Positions 1-6,606 of a stretch of DNA of 64,000 nt are shown piece after piece. The DNA is from an uncultured Oscillospiraceae bacterium. GTDB taxonomy: Bacteria; Bacillota; Clostridia; Oscillospirales; Acutalibacteraceae. The stretch covers positions 1 through 64,000 of the forward strand of contig CASDTR010000018.1 of the NCBI GenBank assembly GCA_949283785.1, given 5' to 3'. The translations under genes were made by a program, and so were the position numbers. The notes beneath the pieces were generated by a model. That model was not told where the DNA came from. It worked only from the letters and a program-made list of their open reading frames with translations, and made no database searches. Every line of letters begins with the position of its first letter. Positions within the stretch are counted from its first letter, which is position 1.

Positions 1-2
1 AT

Positions 3-101
3 ATCTTGTTTGGACATATTCCTTCCTGCCTTTCTTTAGGTTTGAGCAACTTTATTGTATTGGCTTTTGGGGGATATGTCTATTTTTTTGCTAATAAATA
101 A
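3..101 (+). CDS. C-terminal end of an unidentified membrane protein (partial)
   Basis: An open frame runs in from the window edge and stops at TAA (99-101), giving about 32 residues that are strongly hydrophobic (a stretch such as SNFIVLAFGGYVYFF followed by ANK). This looks like the last transmembrane segment of an integral membrane protein. The other two frames close early or give less plausible residues. A hairpin with a T-rich tail directly follows the stop, consistent with a real 3' end. The family cannot be recognised from this fragment. Confidence 0.45.
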   Translation: MLFGHIPSCLSLGLSNFIVLAFGGYVYFFANK

Positions 102-133
102 ATGTTGAGGTCTTCACCCCAACATTTATTATA
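100..133 (+). terminator. Terminator after the partial membrane gene
   Basis: Inverted repeat AAATGTTG / CAACATTT (100-107 and 120-127), extended by GG/CC pairs, with a short AT-rich tail. It sits immediately after the stop codon of the partial gene and before the promoter of the ABC-F gene. Confidence 0.55.
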
Positions 134-152
134 GAACCCATTTTTTATGCCC

Positions 153-181
153 TTGCCAATTTTGATTTTTTGATTTACAAT
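153..181 (+). promoter_or_regulatory. Sigma-A-type promoter of the ABC-F gene
   Basis: TTGCCA (153-158), a 17-nt spacer and TACAAT (176-181) lie just ahead of the ribosome binding site AAAGGAG and the ATG at 205. Read by eye from consensus only. Confidence 0.5.
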
Positions 182-204
182 GTACTGCGCAAAGGAGAAA
201 AAAT

Positions 205-2139
205 ATGGCTTTACTTAATGTATATAATCTTAAAATGGAATTCGGAGAAAGACTGCTGTTTGACTCAGCTTCCTTCGAAATCGGTGACAACGATAAGGTA
301 GGAGTAATAGGCGCTAACGGAACGGGGAAAACTACCCTTTTTAAGCTCATTACAGGGGAGCTGCATCCTTCTTCAGGTGAAATATATAAGTCAAAAAACG
401 CTGTTGTGGGATATATGGAGCAGCACGCCTGTTCAGACAGTAAGCGTTCGCTTTATTCCGAAGTGCTTACCGTTTTCGAGCCGCTTATGAAAATGGAAGA
501 TGAGCTGGAAGAAATCGCTTTTAAGATAGAGACCTGCGGCGCGAACAGCAAAATACTGGAGCGTCAGGCGCAGCTCAATGAAAACTTTGAAAGAGAAGGT
601 GGCTTAACCTTCAGAAGCAGGGCAAGGGCAACTGTGGTCGGCTTAGGATTTTCGGAAGCCGATATGGATTTACCATGCGCAAAGCTCAGCGGCGGACAGC
701 GCTCAAAGGTGAGTTTGGCAAAACTTCTTCTTTCAGGCGCGAATTTTCTTCTTCTTGATGAGCCTACGAACCATTTGGATATTAAAAGCGTGGAGTGGCT
801 TGAAGATTTTCTGAAAAATTTCAGCGGCGGATGTCTCATAATTTCCCACGACCGATATTTTCTTGACAAGGTTACGGACAAGACCATGATGATAGAAAAC
901 CGCCGCATCACTTTCGGGAACCGCAGCTATTCGGGTTTTATGGAGCTTCGTCAGGAGCAGAGAGAAATAGAACTGCGCCATTATGAAAACACCATGAAGG
1001 AAGCTCACAGAATTGAAGGAATAATCGAACAGCAAAGGCGCTGGAACCGCGAGCGCAATATAAGAATGGCAGAAAGCAAGCAAAAGCAGCTTGACCGTCT
1101 TCTTGAAAATGTTGAAAAGCCCGAAAGTGAAGCAAAAACCTTATCTTTTAAATTCAGCGCTTCACAGGTGAGCGGAAACGAAGTTTTGAACGCTTGGGAG
1201 CTGTCGAAGAGCTTCGGAGATAAAAAGATATTTTCCGATATTTCTTTTCAGATACTGAGAAATGAGAGAGTTTTTCTTCTCGGTGAAAACGGATGCGGAA
1301 AAACTACGTTGTTTAAAATTATTTTAGGCGACTATGAGTGTGATAAGGGCGATATCAAGCTCGGTGCCAACGTGAGAATAGGATATTTTGACCAGACTCT
1401 TGAAAGCCTCAATAACAGCGCGACGGTTTTATCAGAAATATGGGATTGCTATCCCGCCATGACGGAGACAGCCGTGAGAAGCGCATTAGCCGCGTTTTTG
1501 TTTACGGGCGATGATATAAATAAGCGGATTTCGGCTCTAAGCGGCGGTGAAAAGGCGAGGGTGGCTCTTCTCAAGCTCATGCTTTCGGATTCAAACTTTC
1601 TTCTCCTTGACGAGCCTACAAATCACCTCGACATTTCTTCTCGAGAAGCCCTCGAAAACGCAATAGCTGTATATGACGGGACAGTGTTTGCCATATCCCA
1701 TGACCGTTATTTTATAAACAAGCTGGCCGACAGAATTTTCTGGATGAATAAGAGCGGAATAGAAAAATATCATGGCAACTATGATTATTTTGCCGAAAAG
1801 CACCTTGAAAGCGAAGTAAAGCACACTGAGACCTCTTCACAGAGCAAAAAGACGAAAGTAAACCTTTATACTCTGCGCAAAGAGGCTGAAAGTGAAAAGC
1901 GAAAGCTCAGCACCGCTCTCAAGAGATGCGAAAAGAAAATTGAAGAAACAGAGGCTCAAATAGAAAAAGTCAACGCCGATTTGTCAGACCCTGAGATTTC
2001 TTCAAATTACGAAAATGTCATGAAGCTTACGGAAAAGCTCAACGAGCTCTCCGACAGTTTGGATAAGCTTTATGAGCAATGGGATGAGCTTCATGAAAAG
2101 CTTGATAGAATTACCAAGGAAATTGTTTCTCAGTATTGA
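205..2139 (+). CDS. ABC-F family ATP-binding protein (YdiF/Uup-like)
   Basis: A soluble 644-residue protein with two tandem ATP-binding cassettes and no membrane segments, the layout of ABC-F ribosome-associated translation factors. Cassette 1 has a Walker A GANGTGKTT near residue 36, signature LSGGQRSKVSL and Walker B LLLDEPTNHLD. Cassette 2 has GENGCGKTT, LSGGEKARVAL and LLLDEPTNHLD. Between them is the charged linker (roughly residues 235-330) that in this family reaches toward the peptidyl transferase centre. The last 80 or so residues are a Lys/Glu-rich coiled coil typical of the YdiF/Uup branch. The start is set by AAAGGAG upstream of ATG 205. The exact subfamily and any antibiotic-resistance role cannot be read from sequence alone; a housekeeping translation factor is more likely because it sits alone beside core genes. 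Confidence 0.92.
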   Translation: MALLNVYNLKMEFGERLLFDSASFEIGDNDKVGVIGANGTGKTTLFKLITGELHPSSGEIYKSKNAVVGYMEQHACSDSKRSLYSEVLTVFEPLMKMEDELEEIAFKIETCGANSKILERQAQLNENFEREGGLTFRSRARATVVGLGFSEADMDLPCAKLSGGQRSKVSLAKLLLSGANFLLLDEPTNHLDIKSVEWLEDFLKNFSGGCLIISHDRYFLDKVTDKTMMIENRRITFGNRSYSGFMELRQEQREIELRHYENTMKEAHRIEGIIEQQRRWNRERNIRMAESKQKQLDRLLENVEKPESEAKTLSFKFSASQVSGNEVLNAWELSKSFGDKKIFSDISFQILRNERVFLLGENGCGKTTLFKIILGDYECDKGDIKLGANVRIGYFDQTLESLNNSATVLSEIWDCYPAMTETAVRSALAAFLFTGDDINKRISALSGGEKARVALLKLMLSDSNFLLLDEPTNHLDISSREALENAIAVYDGTVFAISHDRYFINKLADRIFWMNKSGIEKYHGNYDYFAEKHLESEVKHTETSSQSKKTKVNLYTLRKEAESEKRKLSTALKRCEKKIEETEAQIEKVNADLSDPEISSNYENVMKLTEKLNELSDSLDKLYEQWDELHEKLDRITKEIVSQY

Positions 2140-2164
2140 CAGTAAGTCCGGATGGTGGTATTAT
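2136..2164 (+). promoter_or_regulatory. Promoter of the FMN riboswitch-ribU transcript
   Basis: TTGACA (2136-2141), a 17-nt spacer and TATTAT (2159-2164). The -35 box overlaps the TGA stop codon (2137-2139) of the ABC-F gene, so the two transcription units are packed with no spare sequence. Confidence 0.65.
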
Positions 2165-2182
2165 CATTTAGAAGTTAATAGC

Positions 2183-2302
2183 TGTCTTCAGGGCGGGGTG
2201 AAATTCCCCACCGGCAGTAATGGGCGAAAGCCTTAGCCTGCGAGCGAAAGCTGATTTCGGTGAGATTCCGAAGCCGACGGTAAAGTCCGGATGAAAGAAG
2301 CG
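2183..2302 (+). ncRNA. FMN riboswitch (RFN element)
   Basis: The conserved RFN blocks are visible in order: CTTCAGGGCGGGGTGAAATT near 2185, the CCACCGGCAGTAA block, the GCCTGCGAGC region, then GGTGAGATTCCGAAGCCGAC and AGTCCGGATG, closing with GAAG (2297-2300). It lies between a promoter and an intrinsic terminator upstream of a riboflavin transporter gene. In this family FMN binding favours the terminator and switches the transporter off when flavin is plentiful. Confidence 0.95.
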
Positions 2303-2321
2303 GCACCCGATAAGTGCTAAG

Positions 2322-2353
2322 AGCCCTGCAATATTTTTGCGGGGCTTTTTTTG
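2322..2353 (+). terminator. Riboswitch expression-platform terminator
   Basis: Stem AGCCCTGCA / TGCGGGGCT (2322-2330 and 2338-2346, one G-U pair) followed by a run of T residues. It is positioned between the FMN aptamer and ribU and is the expected regulatory output of the aptamer. Confidence 0.85.
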
Positions 2354-2386
2354 TTGACAGCGTTACGAAGGGAGATTTTTGTAAAT

Positions 2387-2992
2387 ATGTCAGCAGCAAA
2401 AAAAACAGAAAAACTTGTATTTTTGGGAATCTTTTCCGCAATGTCTTTTGTCCTCTATCTTTTTGAGATCCCGATCATACCGGCTCTCAGCCATTTGAAG
2501 ATTGATTTAAGCGATATTCCCGCATTGATCGGTGCCGTATTTTTCGGTCCCTTATTCGGCGTAATTATTGAGCTTATCAAAAACATACTTGAACTCATTT
2601 TCAAGGGCATAGGCACTCAGATGGGCTTCGGCAACATAATGAACTTTATTGTAGGCTGTGCTTACATTGTTCCGTTTTCCCTTATTTTCAGGAAATATGC
2701 TTTCGGAAAAGAAACAACCGAAAAGAAAAGAGTACTCTTCGCGGTTATCGGAGGCATAGTGGGCGTTATCTGCATTGTTGTTATAGGAATCGGCGCCAAT
2801 TATTTTATCGATCCGCTGTTCTTTAAATATTTCCTGGGAATCGAGCTTACCGATGATGCTCTTTGGGGAGCTATCTGGGGCGCTACGGCTCTCAACGCAT
2901 TAAAGGGAGCTATGCTGGCGGTAGTCGGATATCCCCTTATGCTTGTTCTTGCGCGCTGCGCAAGCAAATTTTTTAAATTTTCACATAAATAA
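2387..2992 (+). CDS. ribU: Riboflavin ECF transporter substrate-binding subunit RibU
   Basis: An integral membrane S component (201 residues, about six hydrophobic segments) that binds riboflavin and works with a shared energy-coupling-factor module encoded elsewhere. The N-terminal third carries the LKIDLSDIPALIGA segment characteristic of RibU, and the gene is preceded by an FMN riboswitch, which fixes the substrate assignment. ATG 2387 is chosen because it follows AAGGGAG with suitable spacing; the frame is open further upstream, but that would run into the terminator. No EcfA or EcfT gene is nearby, as is usual for group II ECF S components. Confidence 0.93.
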   Translation: MSAAKKTEKLVFLGIFSAMSFVLYLFEIPIIPALSHLKIDLSDIPALIGAVFFGPLFGVIIELIKNILELIFKGIGTQMGFGNIMNFIVGCAYIVPFSLIFRKYAFGKETTEKKRVLFAVIGGIVGVICIVVIGIGANYFIDPLFFKYFLGIELTDDALWGAIWGATALNALKGAMLAVVGYPLMLVLARCASKFFKFSHK

Positions 2993-3024
2993 AAATAATT
3001 TCCTATTACGAAAATAATTTTCAT

Positions 3025-3069
3025 TCTGCGGTCGAAAATCCTTTTTTACTGTTGACTTTTGACCGCAGA
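3025..3069. repeat. 9-bp inverted repeat straddling the metK promoter
   Basis: TCTGCGGTC (3025-3033) and GACCGCAGA (3061-3069) are exact inverted copies. The -35 box lies between the arms and the right arm lies in the promoter spacer. There is no T-run, so it is not a clear terminator of ribU; an operator or a stalled-transcript hairpin are possible. Confidence 0.5.
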
Positions 3070-3080
3070 TGTTGTATCAT
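3052..3080 (+). promoter_or_regulatory. metK promoter
   Basis: TTGACT (3052-3057), 17-nt spacer, TATCAT (3075-3080), ending about 16 nt before the 5' strand of the SAM riboswitch P1 helix. Confidence 0.7.
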
Positions 3081-3095
3081 TAGCTCAAACTTAAT

Positions 3096-3193
3096 ACCTT
3101 ATTTAGAGTGGCTGAGGGGATAGGCCCTGTGAAGCCCGGCAACCTGCTTTAAGCAAGGTGCCAAATCCTACGGTAATAACCGAAAGATAAGGT
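3096..3193 (+). ncRNA. SAM-I riboswitch (S-box)
   Basis: Typical S-box features: a P1 helix CCTTAT (3097-3102) with ATAAGG (3187-3192), the AGAGTGGCTGAGGGA block, GCCCTGTGAAGCCCGGCAAC (near 3123), the AAGGTGCCAAATCC block and the terminal GAAAGATAAGG. The 3' strand of P1 can also pair with ACCTTAT at 3203-3209, which would form the alternative antiterminator. It controls S-adenosylmethionine synthetase, the classic target of this class. Confidence 0.95.
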
Positions 3194-3210
3194 TAAAAAT
3201 TCACCTTATA

Positions 3211-3243
3211 AGCACCCGCGGTTAATTGCGAGTGCTTTATTTG
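3211..3243 (+). terminator. SAM riboswitch terminator
   Basis: AGCACCCGC / GCGAGTGCT (one mismatch) around a short AT loop, followed by TTATTT. Its 5' side is adjacent to the antiterminator strand 3203-3210, as expected of an S-box expression platform. Confidence 0.75.
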
Positions 3244-3280
3244 TGTGATAATGTGATTTTTTATCAAAGGAGTTAAAGAA

Positions 3281-4477
3281 ATGGCAAGACATCTTTTCAC
3301 TTCTGAATCAGTGACAGAAGGACATCCCGATAAAATCTGCGACCAGATTTCCGATGCGGTGCTGGACGCTATTTTCTCAAAGGATCCACAGGCGAGAGTT
3401 GCCTGCGAGACGACCTGTACAACGGGTCAGATACTTGTTATGGGTGAAATAAGCACTACAAGCAAGCCCGATATCGCTAAAATCGCCAGAGAGGTAGTAT
3501 GCGAAATCGGTTATGACGATGCTTCAAAGGGTTTTGACGGCAACAGCTGCGCAGTGCTTACAGCTATTGACGAGCAGTCTCCCGATATTGCCATGGGCGT
3601 TGATAAATCCTTCGAGCTCAAAGGCGGAGAAGAGGACGCATACAACCTCAACGGTGCAGGTGACCAGGGTATGATGTTCGGCTTCGCCTGTGACGAAACT
3701 CCCGAGCTTATGCCCATGCCCATTGCACTGGCTCATAAGCTTGCGATGCGCCTTACAGCCGTGAGAAAGGACGGAACCCTTTCTTATCTTCGTCCCGACG
3801 GAAAGACACAGGTTACAATCGAGTATGACGAGAATGATAATCCCGTAAGAGTTGATACAATAGTTGTCTCCTCTCAGCACAGCGACGATGTTTCTCTTGA
3901 GCAGATAAGAGCCGATATCGTTGAGCATGTTGTAAAGCCTGTTGTTCCCGCCGAACTTATGGACGACCATACCATTATTTATGTAAATCCCACAGGACGC
4001 TTTGTAAAGGGCGGTCCCGCAGCTGACAGCGGTCTTACGGGAAGAAAAATTATTGTTGATACATACGGAGGATATTCGCGCCACGGCGGCGGAGCCTTCT
4101 CAGGGAAGGATCCTACGAAGGTTGACCGTTCAGCCGCTTATGCAGCCCGTTATGTTGCAAAGAATATCGTTGCTGCAAAGCTTGCAAAGAAATGCGAAAT
4201 CCAGCTCGCTTATGCGATCGGAGTTGCAAAGCCTGTCTCAATAATGGTAGATACATTCGGTACAGGCGTTATTCCCGATGATACTCTCAGCGAGATTGTT
4301 GAAGAAGCTTTCGATTTGAGACCTGCCGCCATTATTGACTCTCTCGGACTTCGCAGACCGATTTATCGTCAGGTTGCAGCTTACGGCCATATGGGCAGAA
4401 CGGATATTGACCTTCCATGGGAGAAAACCGATAAGGTAGAGGTTCTCAAAGAGCTTTCGGGTGTTAACAATATATAA
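3281..4477 (+). CDS. metK: S-adenosylmethionine synthetase
   Basis: Makes SAM from methionine and ATP in the cytosol. The 398-residue length is standard. Recognisable family segments are [20 protein letters not shown] at the N-terminus, [32 protein letters not shown] and [19 protein letters not shown], which cover the ATP/phosphate and metal-binding loops. ATG 3281 follows AAGGAG. Expression is controlled by the SAM-I riboswitch upstream, and a strong terminator lies downstream, so it is a single-gene unit. Confidence 0.98.
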   Translation: MARHLFTSESVTEGHPDKICDQISDAVLDAIFSKDPQARVACETTCTTGQILVMGEISTTSKPDIAKIAREVVCEIGYDDASKGFDGNSCAVLTAIDEQSPDIAMGVDKSFELKGGEEDAYNLNGAGDQGMMFGFACDETPELMPMPIALAHKLAMRLTAVRKDGTLSYLRPDGKTQVTIEYDENDNPVRVDTIVVSSQHSDDVSLEQIRADIVEHVVKPVVPAELMDDHTIIYVNPTGRFVKGGPAADSGLTGRKIIVDTYGGYSRHGGGAFSGKDPTKVDRSAAYAARYVAKNIVAAKLAKKCEIQLAYAIGVAKPVSIMVDTFGTGVIPDDTLSEIVEEAFDLRPAAIIDSLGLRRPIYRQVAAYGHMGRTDIDLPWEKTDKVEVLKELSGVNNI

Positions 4478-4492
4478 AATTTTATCTGAATC

Positions 4493-4526
4493 CAGACCGG
4501 CTCAGTCCGGTCTGATTTATTTTATT
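4493..4526 (+). terminator. metK terminator
   Basis: Perfect 8-bp stem CAGACCGG / CCGGTCTG (4493-4500 and 4507-4514), loop CTCAGT, then a T-rich tail. Confidence 0.9.
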
Positions 4527-4555
4527 TGACAAACGTATGTGAAAATTGGTAAAAT
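4526..4555 (+). promoter_or_regulatory. Promoter of the yicC-remA-gmk-rpoZ array
   Basis: TTGACA (4526-4531), 18-nt spacer, TAAAAT (4550-4555). It follows the metK terminator and precedes the long co-directional gene array. Confidence 0.6.
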
Positions 4556-4600
4556 ATATTAAATATCAAAATTAAGTAAATACTACGGGTGATCAATAAA

Positions 4601-5479
4601 ATGATTAGAAGCATGACGGGATACGGCAGAGCTCAGGATACAATTGACGCCATGAGCATTACCGTTGAAATAAAAAGTGTGAACCATCGTTATTTTGAAT
4701 TCAGCTCGCGCGTACCGAGAGCCTACGGATTCATTGAGGAAAAACTCAAAGCCTATGTTCAGTCGCGTATTTCACGCGGTAAGACGGAATGCTTTGTGCA
4801 GATTGAATCTCTGGAGGATGAAGCGGCCGACGTAACGGTAAATCACTCCCTAGCGGCGGGATATTTTCAGGCTCTGCGCGAGATTGCCGATAAATACGAT
4901 GTGAGAAACGATATATCCGTCTCCACTCTCGCAAGGTTCAATGATATTCTTACGGTACACAAAGCTGAGGCCGACGAGGAGAAAATCTGGAATGCCGTAA
5001 AAGCCGTTCTCGAAAAAGCAGTGGACTCGTTTATAGATATGAGAGAGCGTGAAGGCGTGAAGCTGCGTGATGATATCGGCAGCCGCGCCGATTTGATACT
5101 TTCGTATGTGGAGTTCATCGAAGAGCGTTCCCCTCAGACCGTAAAGGAGTATAACGATAAACTTGTAGCAAGAATGAAAGAACTGCTGGGCGATGTTCAC
5201 ATTGACGAGCAGCGCATCTTGGCAGAGGCCGCCGTGTTTGCAGACAAAGTTGCGGTAGCTGAGGAAACTGTAAGGCTCAGAAGCCATATTGATCAGTTAA
5301 AAGCCTTTTTAAATTCAAAGGAAGCTATCGGCCGCAAAATGGACTTTTTGGTTCAGGAAATGAACCGCGAGGCAAATACGATCGGTTCGAAGGCACAGGA
5401 TGTTGAGATCGCCTCTAAAGTCATTGATATCAAAGCGGAGATCGAAAAAATCAGAGAGCAAGTTCAGAATATTGAATAA
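4601..5479 (+). CDS. yicC: YicC/YloC family endoribonuclease
   Basis: A 292-residue soluble protein that begins MIRSMTGYGRA, the hallmark N-terminus of the YicC/YloC family. Family members are endoribonucleases that act on RNA and small-RNA turnover. The N-terminal domain includes EIKSVNHRYFEFSSRVPR and the C-terminal domain (DUF1732) includes IGRKMDFLVQEMNREANTIGSKA. An upstream in-frame GTG at 4589 exists, but ATG 4601 matches the family start and has a GGGTGA-type binding site. It heads the conserved Firmicute order yicC-remA-gmk-rpoZ-priA. Confidence 0.93.
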   Translation: MIRSMTGYGRAQDTIDAMSITVEIKSVNHRYFEFSSRVPRAYGFIEEKLKAYVQSRISRGKTECFVQIESLEDEAADVTVNHSLAAGYFQALREIADKYDVRNDISVSTLARFNDILTVHKAEADEEKIWNAVKAVLEKAVDSFIDMREREGVKLRDDIGSRADLILSYVEFIEERSPQTVKEYNDKLVARMKELLGDVHIDEQRILAEAAVFADKVAVAEETVRLRSHIDQLKAFLNSKEAIGRKMDFLVQEMNREANTIGSKAQDVEIASKVIDIKAEIEKIREQVQNIE

Positions 5480-5496
5480 TTTATCGGAGGTAAAAA

Positions 5497-5778
5497 ATGA
5501 AGCTGATAAATATAGGTTTCGGCAATATGATAAACGCCAACCGTCTTGTAGCGATTGTTAGCCCTGAATCCGCTCCGATAAAAAGGATAATTCAGGACAG
5601 CAAGGAAAAGGGAATGCTTATTGACGCGACTCACGGAAGGCGAACAAGAGCTGTTATCATTACCGACAGCGATCACGTAATTTTGACATATCTTCAGTCT
5701 GAAACCGTAGCCAACAGACTTGTTGAAGGCGGAGATATAGATGATACAGAGCTTGAAGGGGGCGCAGAGGATGAATAA
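5497..5778 (+). CDS. remA: RemA-family regulatory protein (DUF370)
   Basis: A 93-residue protein that matches the RemA/DUF370 family through its N-terminus ([20 protein letters not shown]) and the [20 protein letters not shown] core. In B. subtilis RemA is a DNA-binding activator of biofilm-matrix operons; in Clostridia the role is less defined. The last 8 nt overlap the start of gmk, which implies translational coupling. Strong GGAGG site at 5487-5491. Confidence 0.93.
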   Translation: MKLINIGFGNMINANRLVAIVSPESAPIKRIIQDSKEKGMLIDATHGRRTRAVIITDSDHVILTYLQSETVANRLVEGGDIDDTELEGGAEDE

Positions 5779-6382
5779 AAACGGTATGCTTATTATTCTT
5801 TCCGGGCCTTCAGGGTCGGGAAAGGACACAATTTTGGCTGAGCTGAAAAAGCGAGACCCGAGCGTTCAGCTTTCCGTTTCCCTTACAACACGAGCAGCAA
5901 GAGACTGGGAAATTGACGGTTTCCACTATCATTTTGTTTCCGAGGAAGAATTCAAAAAGAGACTTGCCGATAATGACATACTTGAATACGCTAAATACAG
6001 CGTGAATTACTACGGAACTCCCAAAGCTCCGGTGGATAAATGGCTCAGTGAAGGAAAAAATGTTGTGTTAAAAATCGAGGTACAGGGTGCGCAGAAAATT
6101 CGTGAGATGTACCCCGACGTAGTCAGCATTTTCCTTATGCCGCCTTCTATGCCGGTGCTTGAACAGCGCCTTCGCAACCGCGAAAGTGAGGATGAGGAGG
6201 ATATACGCCGCAGAATGACTATTGCGAGGGACGAAATCAAGCGTTCCTGTGAATATGATTATATAGTTGTTAATGATGTCGTAGACTATGCGGTCAGCGA
6301 TATCTGTGCTATTATTCAAGCTGAAAGATTAAAACCAAAAAGATTGACAGAAGAAATCAAAGAGGTGCTTACAAATGGTTAA
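5771..6382 (+). CDS. gmk: Guanylate kinase
   Basis: Converts GMP to GDP with ATP in the cytosol. The P-loop is [10 protein letters not shown] near the N-terminus, with KDT in place of the more usual KGT/KST. The GMP-binding region contains [21 protein letters not shown], and the lid has [17 protein letters not shown] 5771 is chosen over the longer upstream frame because it gives the family N-terminus [12 protein letters not shown]. It overlaps remA at the front and rpoZ at the back by 8 nt each, so the three are likely co-translated. Confidence 0.96.
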   Translation: MNKNGMLIILSGPSGSGKDTILAELKKRDPSVQLSVSLTTRAARDWEIDGFHYHFVSEEEFKKRLADNDILEYAKYSVNYYGTPKAPVDKWLSEGKNVVLKIEVQGAQKIREMYPDVVSIFLMPPSMPVLEQRLRNRESEDEEDIRRRMTIARDEIKRSCEYDYIVVNDVVDYAVSDICAIIQAERLKPKRLTEEIKEVLTNG

Positions 6383-6584
6383 TTTCGATTTAAACAAAAT
6401 TTTGAAGGGACACACAAGCCGCTATTCACTTGTTATCGCTGTTGCAAAAAGAGCGAGAGAGATTTCCGAAAATGCGGCTGAAGAGGGAGAGATCCTTATT
6501 GAAAAGCCTGTAAGCTTGGCTATTGAAGAGATTGCCGACAACAAATACGATATAGTCGAGCCTGAAGAAATCAGGGATATCTGA
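6375..6584 (+). CDS. rpoZ: RNA polymerase omega subunit
   Basis: A 69-residue protein with the omega pattern: an N-terminal helix, SRYSLVIAVAKRAREI, then a Glu-rich stretch and KPVSLAIEEIADNKYDIVEP. Omega helps assemble the beta-prime subunit of RNA polymerase. Its start overlaps the gmk stop, the usual Firmicute arrangement. Short but well supported by motif and context. Confidence 0.93.
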   Translation: MVNFDLNKILKGHTSRYSLVIAVAKRAREISENAAEEGEILIEKPVSLAIEEIADNKYDIVEPEEIRDI

Positions 6585-6606
6585 TTTTGTTTTCGGGAGT
6601 TTTTCC

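Noticed and set aside
733..1083. Open frames of 65-116 codons on the minus strand inside the ABC-F gene
   Set aside because: They lie antisense to a clear two-cassette ATPase, overlap one another, and show no domain pattern or RBS. They are shadow frames.
3524..4084. A 186-codon minus-strand frame inside metK
   Set aside because: The plus strand encodes a full S-adenosylmethionine synthetase; the antisense frame has Cys- and Ser-rich low-quality composition and no RBS.
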